Shown: positions 8,157 through 15,189, numbered from the stretch's first letter. The stretch: DNA of 36,948 bases from Pseudonocardia nigra (GCF_019396355.1 NZ_JAHKRK010000058.1:1-36948); one strand, 5' to 3'. Notes: generated by a model from the letters alone, not told the origin. Made by a program: numbers and translations.

Positions 8157-8884
8157 AGCTGGCAGTGGTCGGAAAGGGCGGCGCGGGCAAGACGACGACC
8201 GCTGCCGCCGTGGCGCGGGCGCTGGCCCGGGGCGGTGCGTCGGTGGTCGCGTTGGACTGCGACACGAACCCGAACCTCGGGATCTCGCTGGGCCTCGGCG
8301 AGCAGGAGACCGAGCGGTTGGTCTCGCTGCGTGAGTCGCTCGACGACGGCGACGCCGAGCATGCGCCGGGCTGGGACGAGCTCGTCGATCGCTTCGGATC
8401 CGATGGCCCGGACGGCGTGCGGCTGGCGGTCGTGACCGCCTTGCAGAACCCGGAGCCCGGCTGCCCTTGATGCGGGCTCTCTCCCGAGCAGTTGCTCGGG
8501 TCCGTTGACTTCGCCGGGCAGGTCGTGATCGCCGACCTGGAAGCCGGCATCGGCACGATGACCAGAATGAAGGAGAAGGCGGTCGACGGGGTTCTCGTCG
8601 TGGTCGAGCCCACCCCGCGTGCCGTGCAGGTCGGCGTCCGGGCGGCCGAGCTCGCCCGCGACAAGGCGCTCGGCACGATCTTCGTGATCGCCAACCGCGT
8701 CGGCAGCGACGGTGATCTCGCGATCATCCGCGCGGCCTTCCCGGACGAGGACGTGCTCGTCGTCCCCGACGACGAGGCGATCGTCCGTGCCGAGCGAGAC
8801 GGGGTGGCGCCGCTGGACGCGGAACCGGGGGCCCCTGCCGTGCGTGCGCTGGTCGAGATCGCTGACCGGCTGGCGCCCCGCTGA
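8153..8884 (+). CDS. CooC-type ATPase interrupted by one in-frame TGA; candidate selenoprotein
   Basis: Read through one TGA (8468-8470), this is a 243-residue CooC/MinD ATPase. Walker A GKGGAGKTTTAA and DCDTNPNLGISLGLG lie before the TGA; DLEAGIGTMTRMKEKAVDG, VLVVVEPTPRAVQ and FVIANRVGSDGD lie after it in the same frame, which stays open for 138 codons. The TGA is codon 106 in GCP-TGA-CG. The paralogues at 8895 and 9759 have GCMCGGH and GCLCGGH here, so the TGA falls on the second Cys of the CxC pair, which in CooC binds Ni or Zn at the dimer interface. A 7-bp hairpin follows 12 bases later. CCT, TCT and GTT codons, unusual in this DNA, cluster around the TGA. The choices are selenocysteine insertion, recent loss by a TGC-to-TGA change, or a base-calling error. 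It starts by GTGA overlap with the preceding ATPase gene. Confidence 0.75.
8483..8500 (+). promoter_or_regulatory. Hairpin after the in-frame TGA; SECIS-like
   Basis: CCCGAGC (8483-8489), loop AGTT (8490-8493), GCTCGGG (8494-8500): a perfect 7-bp stem. The loop starts 20 bases after the TGA and has G as its second base. Bacterial SECIS elements lie directly after the UGA, and the search rule I recall is a loop 16-37 bases away with a G in its first two positions; this hairpin fits. It lies in the coding frame (Pro-Glu-Gln-Leu-Leu-Gly), with a TTG leucine codon that is uncommon here. A GC-rich hairpin can also arise by chance. Confidence 0.45.
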
Positions 8885-8894
8885 GGGCCGGGCG

Positions 8895-9650
8895 CTACGC
8901 CACCGGGACTCCGTCGAGGAAGCGCCGCAGCGCGGCGACCTCGCGCAGCACAGCGACGCCCTGCTCGGCGTCGACGACTCCGCCGGCGAGATCGGCGGCC
9001 ACGACGGCTGCGTCGTAGGGCAGCACGCCGGCGAGCGGCACGCCGTACTCCGCACAGGCCGCGCGGAAGAAGTCGGCGTCGGACGCGTCGCGGGCCTTGT
9101 TGCCGACGGCCACCGTGCGCGGGATCCCGAGCTCCTCGGCGAGTACCGCCGTGCGCGATGCGGTGAGCACGGACTTGCGGGTCGGCTCCATCACGACGAG
9201 CAGCACGTCGGCGTGCGCGAGCGTGCCGCCGGACCGGGACAGGTGCTCCAGGCCAGCCTCCATGTCGACGATCGCGACATCGGCGTGCTCCTCGAGCGCG
9301 GTCCCGAGAAGACTGCGTACGGTGGCGTGACCGCCGCACATGCAGCCGGCGCCCGCTTCGCTGACCTTGATGGCGGAGAGCAGGGACACCCCGGCCGGAG
9401 TGATGCGTCCGTAGTCGCGGACCAGCTCCTCGGGCGTGCGGTCGCCGCCGGATCCGACGATCACGGCACGCGGCAGGACGGGGACGTTCTCCATGTCGGC
9501 GACCGACAGGCCGAGCGAGACCCCGAGGTTGGGGTTCGAATCGGTGTCGATGGCGAGCACACGGGCGCCGTCCGCGGCGTAGGAGCGGGCGAGCAGTGCC
9601 GAGACGGTGGTCTTGCCGACTCCGCCCTTTCCGACGATGCCGAGCTTCAC
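8895..9650 (-). CDS. MinD/CooC-type ATPase with GCMC metal motif
   Basis: A 251-residue P-loop ATPase. Deviant Walker A IVGKGGVGKTTVSA (residues 5-18), DTDSNPNLGVSLG at 35-47, the metal motif GCMCGGH at 102-108 (Cys103, Cys105), then VAIVDMEAGLEHLSR, VLLVVMEPT and VAVGNKA. These match CooC, the ATPase that loads nickel into carbon monoxide dehydrogenase; no CODH gene is in the window, so hydrogenase maturation is the likelier use. The GTG at 9650 is preferred because Walker A must lie near the N-terminus and AAAGGA lies 8 bases upstream; the frame extends to 9686. It is convergent with the TGA-containing paralogue and divergent from the next one. CTAGCC occurs three times in the 108-base divergent gap, possibly a separate regulatory site. 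Confidence 0.82.
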   Translation of the reverse strand: MKLGIVGKGGVGKTTVSALLARSYAADGARVLAIDTDSNPNLGVSLGLSVADMENVPVLPRAVIVGSGGDRTPEELVRDYGRITPAGVSLLSAIKVSEAGAGCMCGGHATVRSLLGTALEEHADVAIVDMEAGLEHLSRSGGTLAHADVLLVVMEPTRKSVLTASRTAVLAEELGIPRTVAVGNKARDASDADFFRAACAEYGVPLAGVLPYDAAVVAADLAGGVVDAEQGVAVLREVAALRRFLDGVPVA

Positions 9651-9758
9651 GGTCGTGTCCTTTCCCTCGCCGAGGAGATCGCCCACCCTAGCCGCGATCG
9701 GGCCGGTATGTGACGCTAGCCACTAGCCGGCTGCACCACCAGGAAGGCGGGATCCGCA

Positions 9759-10526
9759 GTGATCGTGGCGTTGGCGGGGAAGGGCGGAGCGGGTAAGACC
9801 ACGATCTCCGCCACGCTGTCGCGGGTGCTCGCCCGGTCCGGCCGGCGCGTGGTCGCGATCGACGCGGACTCCAACCCGAACCTGGCCGTCGCGCTCGGCA
9901 TGCGCCGGCAGGCCGCAGCGGCGGCGTGGCTGCCGGCCGACCTCGTTTCACGCAGGATCACCGCGCCGGCGCTGGTCATGCCGGTCGACGCCGTCCTCTC
10001 CCGGTACGCCGTCGCCGGACCCGACGGCGTACGGCTCCTCCTCATGGGCATGCCCGAGCACGCCGAGCAGGGCTGCCTCTGCGGCGGCCACGCCACCGTC
10101 AGCGCGCTGCTCGCCGACCTCGGCGCCGAGCAAGGGATCGTCGCCATCGTGGACATGGAGGCCTCACCCGAGCACCTCGCGCGGGGCACGGCACGCAATG
10201 CCGACCTGTTACTGCTGGTCGCCGAGCCGTACTTCCGCTCGCTGGAGTCGGTTCGCCGGCAGGCCGAGCTCGCCGCCGAGCTGCCGATCGGGCGCGTCGA
10301 GGTCGTCGCGAACAAGGTCCGGTCGCCGGGTGACCGCGAGGCCATCGAGGAGTTCTGTGGCCGTCACGGGCTGCCCCTGGCCGGGGTGATCCCGTGGAGC
10401 GACGCGGTGACGGCGGCCGACGCCCGTGCGGTTCCGCTGGTGGATGCGGGCGACCCGGGCGCCACAGGGGTCCTCGAGGCCGTGCGGCAGCTGAGCGAGA
10501 GATTGGACGCCTCGACGCCGGTGTGA
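9759..10526 (+). CDS. MinD/CooC-type ATPase with GCLC metal motif
   Basis: A 255-residue P-loop ATPase, closest in layout to the 8895-9650 gene. Walker A is LAGKGGAGKTTISA (residues 5-18), then DADSNPNLAVALG, then QGCLCGGHATV (Cys106, Cys108), then VAIVDMEASPEHLARG, LLLLVAEPYFRSL and VVANKVRSPGD. Within CooC proteins the paired Cys form an interfacial metal site when ATP drives dimerisation. The GTG start at 9759 has AGGAAGG about 13 bases upstream. Its stop lies in an inverted repeat shared with the convergent PadR gene. It is the fourth such ATPase within 3.2 kb; separate subunit or metal preferences are likely but not readable. Confidence 0.82.
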   Translation: MIVALAGKGGAGKTTISATLSRVLARSGRRVVAIDADSNPNLAVALGMRRQAAAAAWLPADLVSRRITAPALVMPVDAVLSRYAVAGPDGVRLLLMGMPEHAEQGCLCGGHATVSALLADLGAEQGIVAIVDMEASPEHLARGTARNADLLLLVAEPYFRSLESVRRQAELAAELPIGRVEVVANKVRSPGDREAIEEFCGRHGLPLAGVIPWSDAVTAADARAVPLVDAGDPGATGVLEAVRQLSERLDASTPV

Positions 10527-10559
10527 ACCGGCACTTACTCGCGCTCCGGCGCGCCGGTT
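10526..10559. terminator. Inverted repeat between convergent genes, possible bidirectional terminator
   Basis: AACCGGC (10526-10532) and GCCGGTT (10553-10559) can pair across a 20-base loop that holds the end of the PadR gene. A short T run (GGTTT) follows on the plus strand and the reverse pattern on the minus strand. The position between two convergent stops supports termination, but the loop is long. Confidence 0.35.
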
Positions 10560-10918
10560 TCGGCGACCGTCTCGTACCGGGACAGAAAGCCGTCGAGCAC
10601 CCGCTGCGTGTAGCGCATCGACCCGGCCCAGGCGTGCAACCAGTCGAGCCCGTCCGCGGAGAGCCAGTAGGTGCGCCGCCGGGGCCCGACCTGGGACGTT
10701 CCCCAGTCCGACTGGATCAGGCCTTCCTGCTCCATCAACCGCAGGGTGCGGTACAGCCCGCCGGGTTCGGCGCGCTGGTAGCCGATCTCGCCGAGCCGCT
10801 CCAGCAGGTCGTAGCCGTGCGAGGGCTGCTCGGCGATCAGCAGGAGGAGGCAGGGACGGAGGAACTTGCGGGGGAGTCCGCGGGGGAGGCCGTCGATGTC
10901 GTCGGAGCCGGCCGCCAT
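10535..10918 (-). CDS. PadR-family transcriptional regulator
   Basis: A 127-residue winged-helix regulator. PadR features are the N-terminal helices (RPCLLLLIAEQPSHGYDLLE, residues about 20-39), the GGLYRTLRLMEQEGLI recognition region, the YWLSADG wing and a C-terminal helix for dimerisation. The start is ATG 10918, which overlaps the stop of the preceding Cys-containing winged-helix gene (ATGA); the frame extends upstream to 11008 only through that gene. PadR proteins are usually repressors that bind short inverted repeats and respond to small ligands. Within this locus it is one of two candidates for the protein that binds the CTAGATG-N7-CATCTAG sites. That link is inference; no such site is seen at its own promoter. 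Confidence 0.85.
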   Translation of the reverse strand: MAAGSDDIDGLPRGLPRKFLRPCLLLLIAEQPSHGYDLLERLGEIGYQRAEPGGLYRTLRLMEQEGLIQSDWGTSQVGPRRRTYWLSADGLDWLHAWAGSMRYTQRVLDGFLSRYETVAETGAPERE

Positions 10919-11313
10919 CAGTGCTCCGCGTGGTGGCCGGCGAGGCGGCGTTCCGCGCAGGCCTCGGCCTCGTCGGGAGACTGCCGGCACCAGCACGAAG
11001 CACTGCATTCGCCGTGCGCCGGCTTCGTGAGCTCGGCGAACTCCGCGGTGAACACGCGTTCCCCCACCTCGTGGCCCTTCTCGGTCAGCTGGTAGCGCAC
11101 CTGCGGCGACCGGTGCAGGAGTCCCTCGTCGACCAGGCGGTCCAGGTACGACAGCCCGGCTTGGGCGTCGACGCCGAGGAACCGTTCGAGCAGCGCGGGA
11201 TCGACCTCGTCGCCGAAACCCTCGCCCTTGATCCAGAACATCAGCTGGAGGATCTCATCCCGCCAGTACAGGGCCCGCAACGCCTCGGACTTCGGTTCCG
11301 GCAGCCGCTCCAT
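10918..11313 (-). CDS. Winged-helix protein with Cys-rich tail
   Basis: A 131-residue protein. Residues about 12-50 are helical (ALRALYWRDEILQLMFWIKG), residues 60-90 give helix plus wing (LSYLDRLVDEGLLHRSP, VRYQLTEKG), and the tail carries a cluster GECSASCWC followed by a fourth Cys in EAEAC and by HHAEH at the end. Three or four Cys with nearby His could hold a metal ion or Fe-S cluster, so a redox- or metal-sensing regulator is plausible. ATG 11313 is chosen because GGAGGT lies 7 bases before it; the in-frame GTG at 11322 would sit on that site. It overlaps the PadR gene by 4 bases, and its promoter region (11314-11374) also serves the divergent NifU-type gene. I know no named family with certainty. 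Confidence 0.7.
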   Translation of the reverse strand: MERLPEPKSEALRALYWRDEILQLMFWIKGEGFGDEVDPALLERFLGVDAQAGLSYLDRLVDEGLLHRSPQVRYQLTEKGHEVGERVFTAEFAELTKPAHGECSASCWCRQSPDEAEACAERRLAGHHAEH

Positions 11314-11374
11314 GGCATCCACCTCCGCGCGATCACTATATGCGGTTGTCCTGCACCGGCGTAGGGTCCGGGAG

Positions 11375-11896
11375 GTGCCAGATCTTGCGGCGTTGCTGGA
11401 TCGCCTCGAGGAGCTCCTCGGGCATCTCCAGGGGATGGACGAGGACGTCCGCGCCCCGGTGTTCGAGCTGCTCGACGGGATCGACGCCGTGCACCGTCTC
11501 GCGCTCGACCGGCTCGCCGCCGCACTCGGCCCCGACGAGCTCGAGCGGCTGCGTGTGGCGGACCCGGCGATCGCGTGGCTGCTGGACGCCTACAGTGCCG
11601 GGGTTGACGAGCGCCAGGCCGCAGACCGGGCGCTGGACGCCGTCCGCCCGTACGTCGAGGGGCACGGCGGGACGGTCGAGCTGATGGATGTGTCAGGCGG
11701 CGTGGTCCGGCTGCGCCTCGCGGGGGCGTGCGCCGGGTGCACGGCGTCGGCCCAGACGCTGCAGCGCGGGGTGCACGAGGCGCTGCAGGACGGCTTCCCC
11801 GGGTTCCTGCGGATGGAGGTCGAGGAGGACGTGACGGCGCCGGCGCACCCGCCGCCGGGGGCGGTGCTGCTCCCGATCGTGCCCCGTGGCGGATGA
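11375..11896 (+). CDS. NifU C-terminal-domain protein
   Basis: A 173-residue protein. The N-terminal half (residues 1-75) is helical and acidic, of unknown role. Residues about 85-150 form a NifU C-terminal domain: LDAVRPYVEGHGGTVELM, then LAGACAGCTASAQTLQRGV with the CxxC pair that binds an Fe-S cluster in Nfu proteins. Expected role: Fe-S cluster carriage, here probably for the three clusters of the hydrogenase small subunit. The GTG at 11375 sits directly on a GGGAGG run, so translation may be leaderless or start elsewhere; ATG 11435 is the alternative but would cut into the conserved helical part. It ends 11 bases before operator 2. Confidence 0.78.
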   Translation: MPDLAALLDRLEELLGHLQGMDEDVRAPVFELLDGIDAVHRLALDRLAAALGPDELERLRVADPAIAWLLDAYSAGVDERQAADRALDAVRPYVEGHGGTVELMDVSGGVVRLRLAGACAGCTASAQTLQRGVHEALQDGFPGFLRMEVEEDVTAPAHPPPGAVLLPIVPRGG

Positions 11897-11906
11897 ACGC
11901 TTCCCA

Positions 11907-11927
11907 CTAGATGTGGGCTGCATCTAG
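11907..11927. promoter_or_regulatory. Operator 2 of the hydrogenase regulon (perfect inverted repeat)
   Basis: CTAGATG (11907-11913), 7-base spacer, CATCTAG (11921-11927); one more base pair (A/T) extends each arm. It lies between the NifU-type gene and the membrane-protein operon that starts at 11959, so that operon has its own regulated promoter. Confidence 0.75.
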
Positions 11928-11958
11928 TATCCCATCACCTCCGGTGAGAGGAGCGGAT

Positions 11959-12237
11959 ATGAGCGCCGCTTCCGTGGTGTGGTCGGTCATCGGTCTCGTC
12001 GTCCTGTACCTCGGCGTCGCCCCGCTGCTGGTCGTGCTGGCCCACCGGGTGTTCCGGCGGATCTCCGAGGTCCGCCGCTACGCCGATGACGTGCTCGAGC
12101 ACGGAGTCGGGGTCACCGCCAACCTCGACCCGGTACCCGCCCTCCTCGACACCCGGGACCTGGTGAAGGGCGCGGGCATGGGTCTGGTGCGCTACGGCGG
12201 GGCGGTCGAGAGGCTCCTCGGAGGACGATCGGCGTGA
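11959..12237 (+). CDS. Small membrane protein, family alpha
   Basis: A 92-residue protein with one transmembrane helix (SVVWSVIGLVVLYLGVAPLL, residues about 5-25) and a charged helical tail. The tail motif EVRRYADDVLEHGVGVTANL matches EIERYADDVAVAADGIAGNL of the gene at 24547-24795, so the two are paralogues. It starts at ATG 11959 after GAGAGGAG, 32 bases after operator 2, and overlaps the next gene by 4 bases (GTGA). The topology, a short outside or N-terminal end, one anchor and a long amphipathic cytosolic helix, would suit a scaffold or tether. I do not recognise a named family. Confidence 0.72.
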   Translation: MSAASVVWSVIGLVVLYLGVAPLLVVLAHRVFRRISEVRRYADDVLEHGVGVTANLDPVPALLDTRDLVKGAGMGLVRYGGAVERLLGGRSA

Positions 12238-12473
12238 CCGTCTTCGCGGTCCTGACGATCGTCGGTGTGGCCGTCGTGCTGGCCGCCGTGGCGGCCTACC
12301 TGATCGCCTATCTCGTCGTCCTGCGCTCCGCGATGCGGACGCTCGGCACCGTCAACGCCGGTGTGCGGGCGATCGGGCGGCGTGTCGAGCCGCTCGGACC
12401 GGTGCTCGCTGAGGTCAACGGGGATCTCGCCGCCGTGCGCGACCGGCTCGGCACGATCGTGGGTGGTGCATGA
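12234..12473 (+). CDS. Small membrane protein, family delta
   Basis: A 79-residue protein with one N-terminal transmembrane helix (residues about 4-28, ending AAYLIAYLVVL) and an amphipathic tail (RTLGTVNAGVRAIGRRVEPL, then LAEVNGDLAAVRDRL). The pattern AYLV-x(8-10)-L-x(6-7)-G-[IV]-RAI/V recurs in the proteins at 20318-20584 and 24055-24294. GTG start overlapping the preceding stop, and a 4-base overlap with the DUF1059 gene, place it in a tightly coupled three-gene operon. Function unknown. Confidence 0.7.
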   Translation: MTVFAVLTIVGVAVVLAAVAAYLIAYLVVLRSAMRTLGTVNAGVRAIGRRVEPLGPVLAEVNGDLAAVRDRLGTIVGGA

Positions 12474-12679
12474 CCAGTGAGGAGCAACCGGTGAGCTACG
12501 AGTTCAGCTGTGCGGCGGCGGGGGCGGTGACGTGCGGGTGCGAGGTCAAGGCCGAGAGCGAGGAGGAGCTGCGGAAGGTGCTCACCGACCACCTGGCGAA
12601 GAAGCACAAGGTCCGCACGCCGAACGAGACACTGCTCGATCACCTCGTCGCCTCGGCGAAGCGATCCGAGCCGGCCTAG
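12470..12679 (+). CDS. DUF1059-like small metal-binding protein
   Basis: A 69-residue soluble protein with FSC at the N-terminus, CGCEVKAESEEELRKVLTDH in the middle and a following KKH. This is the DUF1059 pattern: a short beta segment with Cys, then a helix ending in His. DUF1059 members are described as predicted small metal-binding proteins, without a known reaction. It overlaps the small membrane protein gene by 4 bases and is convergent with a hydrogenase protease gene, so a role in metal handling for hydrogenase is reasonable but unproven. Confidence 0.7.
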   Translation: MTSEEQPVSYEFSCAAAGAVTCGCEVKAESEEELRKVLTDHLAKKHKVRTPNETLLDHLVASAKRSEPA

Positions 12680-12684
12680 TTGAG

Positions 12685-13182
12685 CTAGTCCTCCCACGAC
12701 ACCCCGGCCTCGCGCACCAGCCTGCGCACTTGTGCCGCGGCCACGTCAAGCGCGGCGAGCACCGGTGCCGAGACCTCCGCCCCCGGCCGGTCGGACGGGG
12801 TCGCCTGACAGGCCACCAGCCAGGTCACGGGTGGCAGCACGCCGAGCCCGCGGGCGAGCAGGAACGCCCGCTCCGGGGTGACGTAGTGCATGTCGGCGAG
12901 TTCGTCGTGCCGCTGGGTCTGTGGCATGGCGGCGAGGTCCGCGACCTGCGGGCGGATGACGAGGACGGTGCCGGGCTCGCGGCCCAGCTCGACCGCGTCG
13001 ACGACGATGAGCACGTCCACCGGCGTCAGCAGTTCCTGGACCAGGTGGATGCCACCGATGCCGATGTCCAGCACCCGGACGCCCGACGGCGAGCCGCTCG
13101 CGGCCAGGCGCTGCGCGACGAGGACCCCGAACCCGTCGTCGCCGCGCAGGAGGTTGCCGACCCCGGCCACGATCACGTTCAT
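12685..13182 (-). CDS. Hydrogenase maturation protease (HyaD/HoxM type)
   Basis: A 165-residue endopeptidase. It begins with the family motif VAGVGNLLRGDDGFGVLV (GxGNxLxxDDGxG); the first Asp of this motif is a nickel ligand in HybD/HyaD, and the second conserved Asp is in VLIVVDAVELG. Such enzymes check nickel insertion and remove the C-terminal extension of the large subunit after the His of DPCxxCxxH. The large subunit here carries a 20-residue extension after that His. This copy has the canonical motif, unlike the second homologue at 15466-16233, and so is the better candidate for the cleaving enzyme. ATG 13182 has no strong ribosome site; the gene is divergent from the TPR gene. Confidence 0.85.
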   Translation of the reverse strand: MNVIVAGVGNLLRGDDGFGVLVAQRLAASGSPSGVRVLDIGIGGIHLVQELLTPVDVLIVVDAVELGREPGTVLVIRPQVADLAAMPQTQRHDELADMHYVTPERAFLLARGLGVLPPVTWLVACQATPSDRPGAEVSAPVLAALDVAAAQVRRLVREAGVSWED

Positions 13183-13220
13183 GATGGGCCCAGATTAGGT
13201 GCATGCGGGGTGGGTGCCCG

Positions 13221-14441
13221 ATGACGGCCGCGAGCCCGCCCCCGTTCGTGGAGCTGGCAGCCCGCCTGGCCCGCTACCCGGCCGACCACTACCCGATACA
13301 GCACGCCACCGCGAGCTTCCACCTCGGATGCGCCCTCACCGAGGCCGGCCGCTTCGCCGAGGCGGAACGCGCGCTGGCCGTAGCGGCCGAGCTGTTCGGG
13401 CCGGACCGGGTGGAGCGCGCGAAGGCGGTCAACGCGCGCGGCGCCGCACTGCGGGCCGCGGGTGCACCCGGTGCGGCCGCCGACTACTTCCAGCAGGCGG
13501 CCGCCGGGTTCGCCGCGGCCGGGCTGCCGCTCGAGCGTGGGGCGGCGCTGTTCAACCTGGGGCTGGTGCGCCGGGAGCTCGGCGCGGACGCCATCGACTG
13601 CTTCCGGCAGGCCCGCACACTGCTGGACGCCGACCGGGTACCCGGGCCCGCCGCGGCCGCCGCCCGCGAGCTCGGCGCCGCCCTGCTGACCGCGGGCGAT
13701 GCCGAGGCCGCGGCCCGGGTGCTCGCCGACGCCGGCGCGCTCGCCGAGTGCGGGCGCGACCTCGCCGGGCTCGGCGCGAGCCTGAACACGCTCGGGCTCG
13801 CGCGCCTGGCGCAGGGCGCGCCGCGGGAAGCGGTGGAGGCGTTCCTCGGGGCAGCCGGCGCCCACCCGCGCAGCGTCCGCCCGGAGGGCCACGCCATGGC
13901 CGTGGCCAACCTGGCGCTCGCCTACGAGCGGTCGGGCGAGCCGGTCCGGGCCCGGTTCGCCGCGCGCCAGGCCCTGGGCGTGCCCGGTGCGCCGGCACCG
14001 GTGCGTTCGACCGCCGACGCGGTCCTGCAGCGGCTCGGCCGCGGCCCGGGGGACCTGCTCGACGTCCTCGATCTGGAGCCGGCGGAGCAATGGCCGCAGG
14101 TGGTGCGCGAGGAGCTCGTGCGCTGGAGCGATGCGCCCCCGGCGGACCGGGCGGCCGCCGTCGACGCCTTCGTCGACGGGGTGGTGGCGCGGCCGGCTAC
14201 GGCGGCGGACCTCGTGGCGACCTGGCTCGGCGGCCTCCTGGAGCTGCCGCCCGCGTCGATGACCGCCCTGGTGATTGCGACGCTGCGCGCACTGCGGGAC
14301 CGGCCCGCCGACCAGGTCGAGCGCGTCCGGTCGCTCGTGGCGCGGGGGTGCGCCCGCTACCACATTCCCCAGATGGATCGGCTGACCCGGACGTTCGAGG
14401 CGCTGGCCGCCGAGCACGGCGGGCCGCGCTCGTGGCGGTGA
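13221..14441 (+). CDS. TPR-repeat protein
   Basis: A 406-residue Ala-rich soluble protein built of helical pairs. TPR-like units are seen at SFHLGCALTEAGRFAEAERAL, then AKAVNARGAALRAAGAPGAA, ALFNLGLVRRELGADAIDCF, SLNTLGLARLAQGAPREAVE and AVANLALAYERSGEPVRARF, covering residues about 25-260. The last third (about 270-400) is helical without clear repeats. TPR proteins hold partners, so a chaperone or assembly platform for hydrogenase subunits is plausible. ATG 13221 has GGGGTGG 8 bases upstream; an in-frame ATG at 13203 adds six residues but has poor spacing. The biotin-ligase-like gene follows after 7 bases and is probably co-transcribed. Confidence 0.75.
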   Translation: MTAASPPPFVELAARLARYPADHYPIQHATASFHLGCALTEAGRFAEAERALAVAAELFGPDRVERAKAVNARGAALRAAGAPGAAADYFQQAAAGFAAAGLPLERGAALFNLGLVRRELGADAIDCFRQARTLLDADRVPGPAAAAARELGAALLTAGDAEAAARVLADAGALAECGRDLAGLGASLNTLGLARLAQGAPREAVEAFLGAAGAHPRSVRPEGHAMAVANLALAYERSGEPVRARFAARQALGVPGAPAPVRSTADAVLQRLGRGPGDLLDVLDLEPAEQWPQVVREELVRWSDAPPADRAAAVDAFVDGVVARPATAADLVATWLGGLLELPPASMTALVIATLRALRDRPADQVERVRSLVARGCARYHIPQMDRLTRTFEALAAEHGGPRSWR

Positions 14442-14448
14442 GCGCGCG

Positions 14449-15189
14449 ATGCCGGTGATCGACGACCTGTCGGCCGAGATCCTGGCCGAGGTGCTATCCG
14501 GGCGCCCGGTCCGCACCTACCCGGCGTTGCTCTCGACCGAGGCCGACGCGGAGGCGTGGGCCCGCGCGGGCGGCCCGGCCGGGGCAGTGGTGACGGCCGG
14601 CTACCTCGCGGCCCCCCGCGGCCGGGCGGGGCTGCCGTGGCCGCAGCACGCCGACCGCGGGCTGGTGTTCTCGCTGCTGCTGCGGCCGGACCTGCCCGCT
14701 CAGCGGGAGGGCTGGCCGTATGTCGCCGCCGCCCTGGGGATCGCCGACGTGCTGGGGTGCGAGGTGGCGATCCGGTGGCCCGACGAGGTGTACGGCCCGA
14801 ACGGCCGCGCCGCAGCGCTCGGCATGCGCACGGAACTCGGGCCCGACCGGCTGCGATGGTGCGTGCTCACCGTGCTCGTCGAGCAGGCCGCCCCACCGCG
14901 CGGCGCGTTGCTGGCGGCGGTCGTCGCGGCCGTGGAGGGACGGCTGGACGACCCCGTCGACGCCCTGCTGGCGACCTACCGGGACCGCTGCGCCACCCTG
15001 GGAAGGCACGTCCGGGCCCGGCTGATCCCGCTCGGTCCGGCCGGCCCGCAGGTGGAGGGCGAGGCCGTGGACGTGCGGGCAGACGGCGCGCTCGTCATCC
15101 GCACCGACGACGGGCGCCGCGCGGTCGTGCCGCCGGCGAACCTCGGGATGCTCGACGAGCTCGACGCCGCGCGTGACCTGTCGTCCTGA
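14449..15189 (+). CDS. Biotin-protein-ligase-like protein with altered active-site motifs
   Basis: A 246-residue protein with the BirA/LplA catalytic-domain plan and no DNA-binding domain. A ligase would show GRGRxGRxW; here the segment is AAPRGRAGLPWPQHADRGLV (residues about 52-71). The KWPNDL motif, whose Lys contacts biotin and adenylate, is replaced by RWPDEVY near residue 106, and the GGIL segment by ALGMRTELG. The C-terminal part (GPQVEGEAVDVRADGALVIR, then DDGRRAVVPPANL) matches the small SH3-like domain of biotin ligases. Fold assignment is good, but loss of the Lys and Asn makes normal biotinylation doubtful. It lies 7 bases after the TPR gene inside the hydrogenase locus; a role as a binding or assembly factor is inference. 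Confidence 0.68.
   Translation: MPVIDDLSAEILAEVLSGRPVRTYPALLSTEADAEAWARAGGPAGAVVTAGYLAAPRGRAGLPWPQHADRGLVFSLLLRPDLPAQREGWPYVAAALGIADVLGCEVAIRWPDEVYGPNGRAAALGMRTELGPDRLRWCVLTVLVEQAAPPRGALLAAVVAAVEGRLDDPVDALLATYRDRCATLGRHVRARLIPLGPAGPQVEGEAVDVRADGALVIRTDDGRRAVVPPANLGMLDELDAARDLSS

Noticed and set aside
8153..8470. Annotating two separate genes, one ending at 8470 and one starting at 8492
   Set aside because: Both are in the same frame and together make one complete ATPase. The second part would lack a ribosome site and the Walker A motif.
9687..9731. Three CTAGCC words in the divergent gap between two ATPase genes as a fifth operator
   Set aside because: They do not fit the CTAGATG-N7-CATCTAG spacing or arms; left as a weak possibility for another regulator.
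7398..10526. Calling one of the four ATPases HypB
   Set aside because: HypB has a different G3E GTPase motif set (for example an NKxD base-recognition motif and often a His-rich start); these show the KGG-type Walker A of MinD/CooC.
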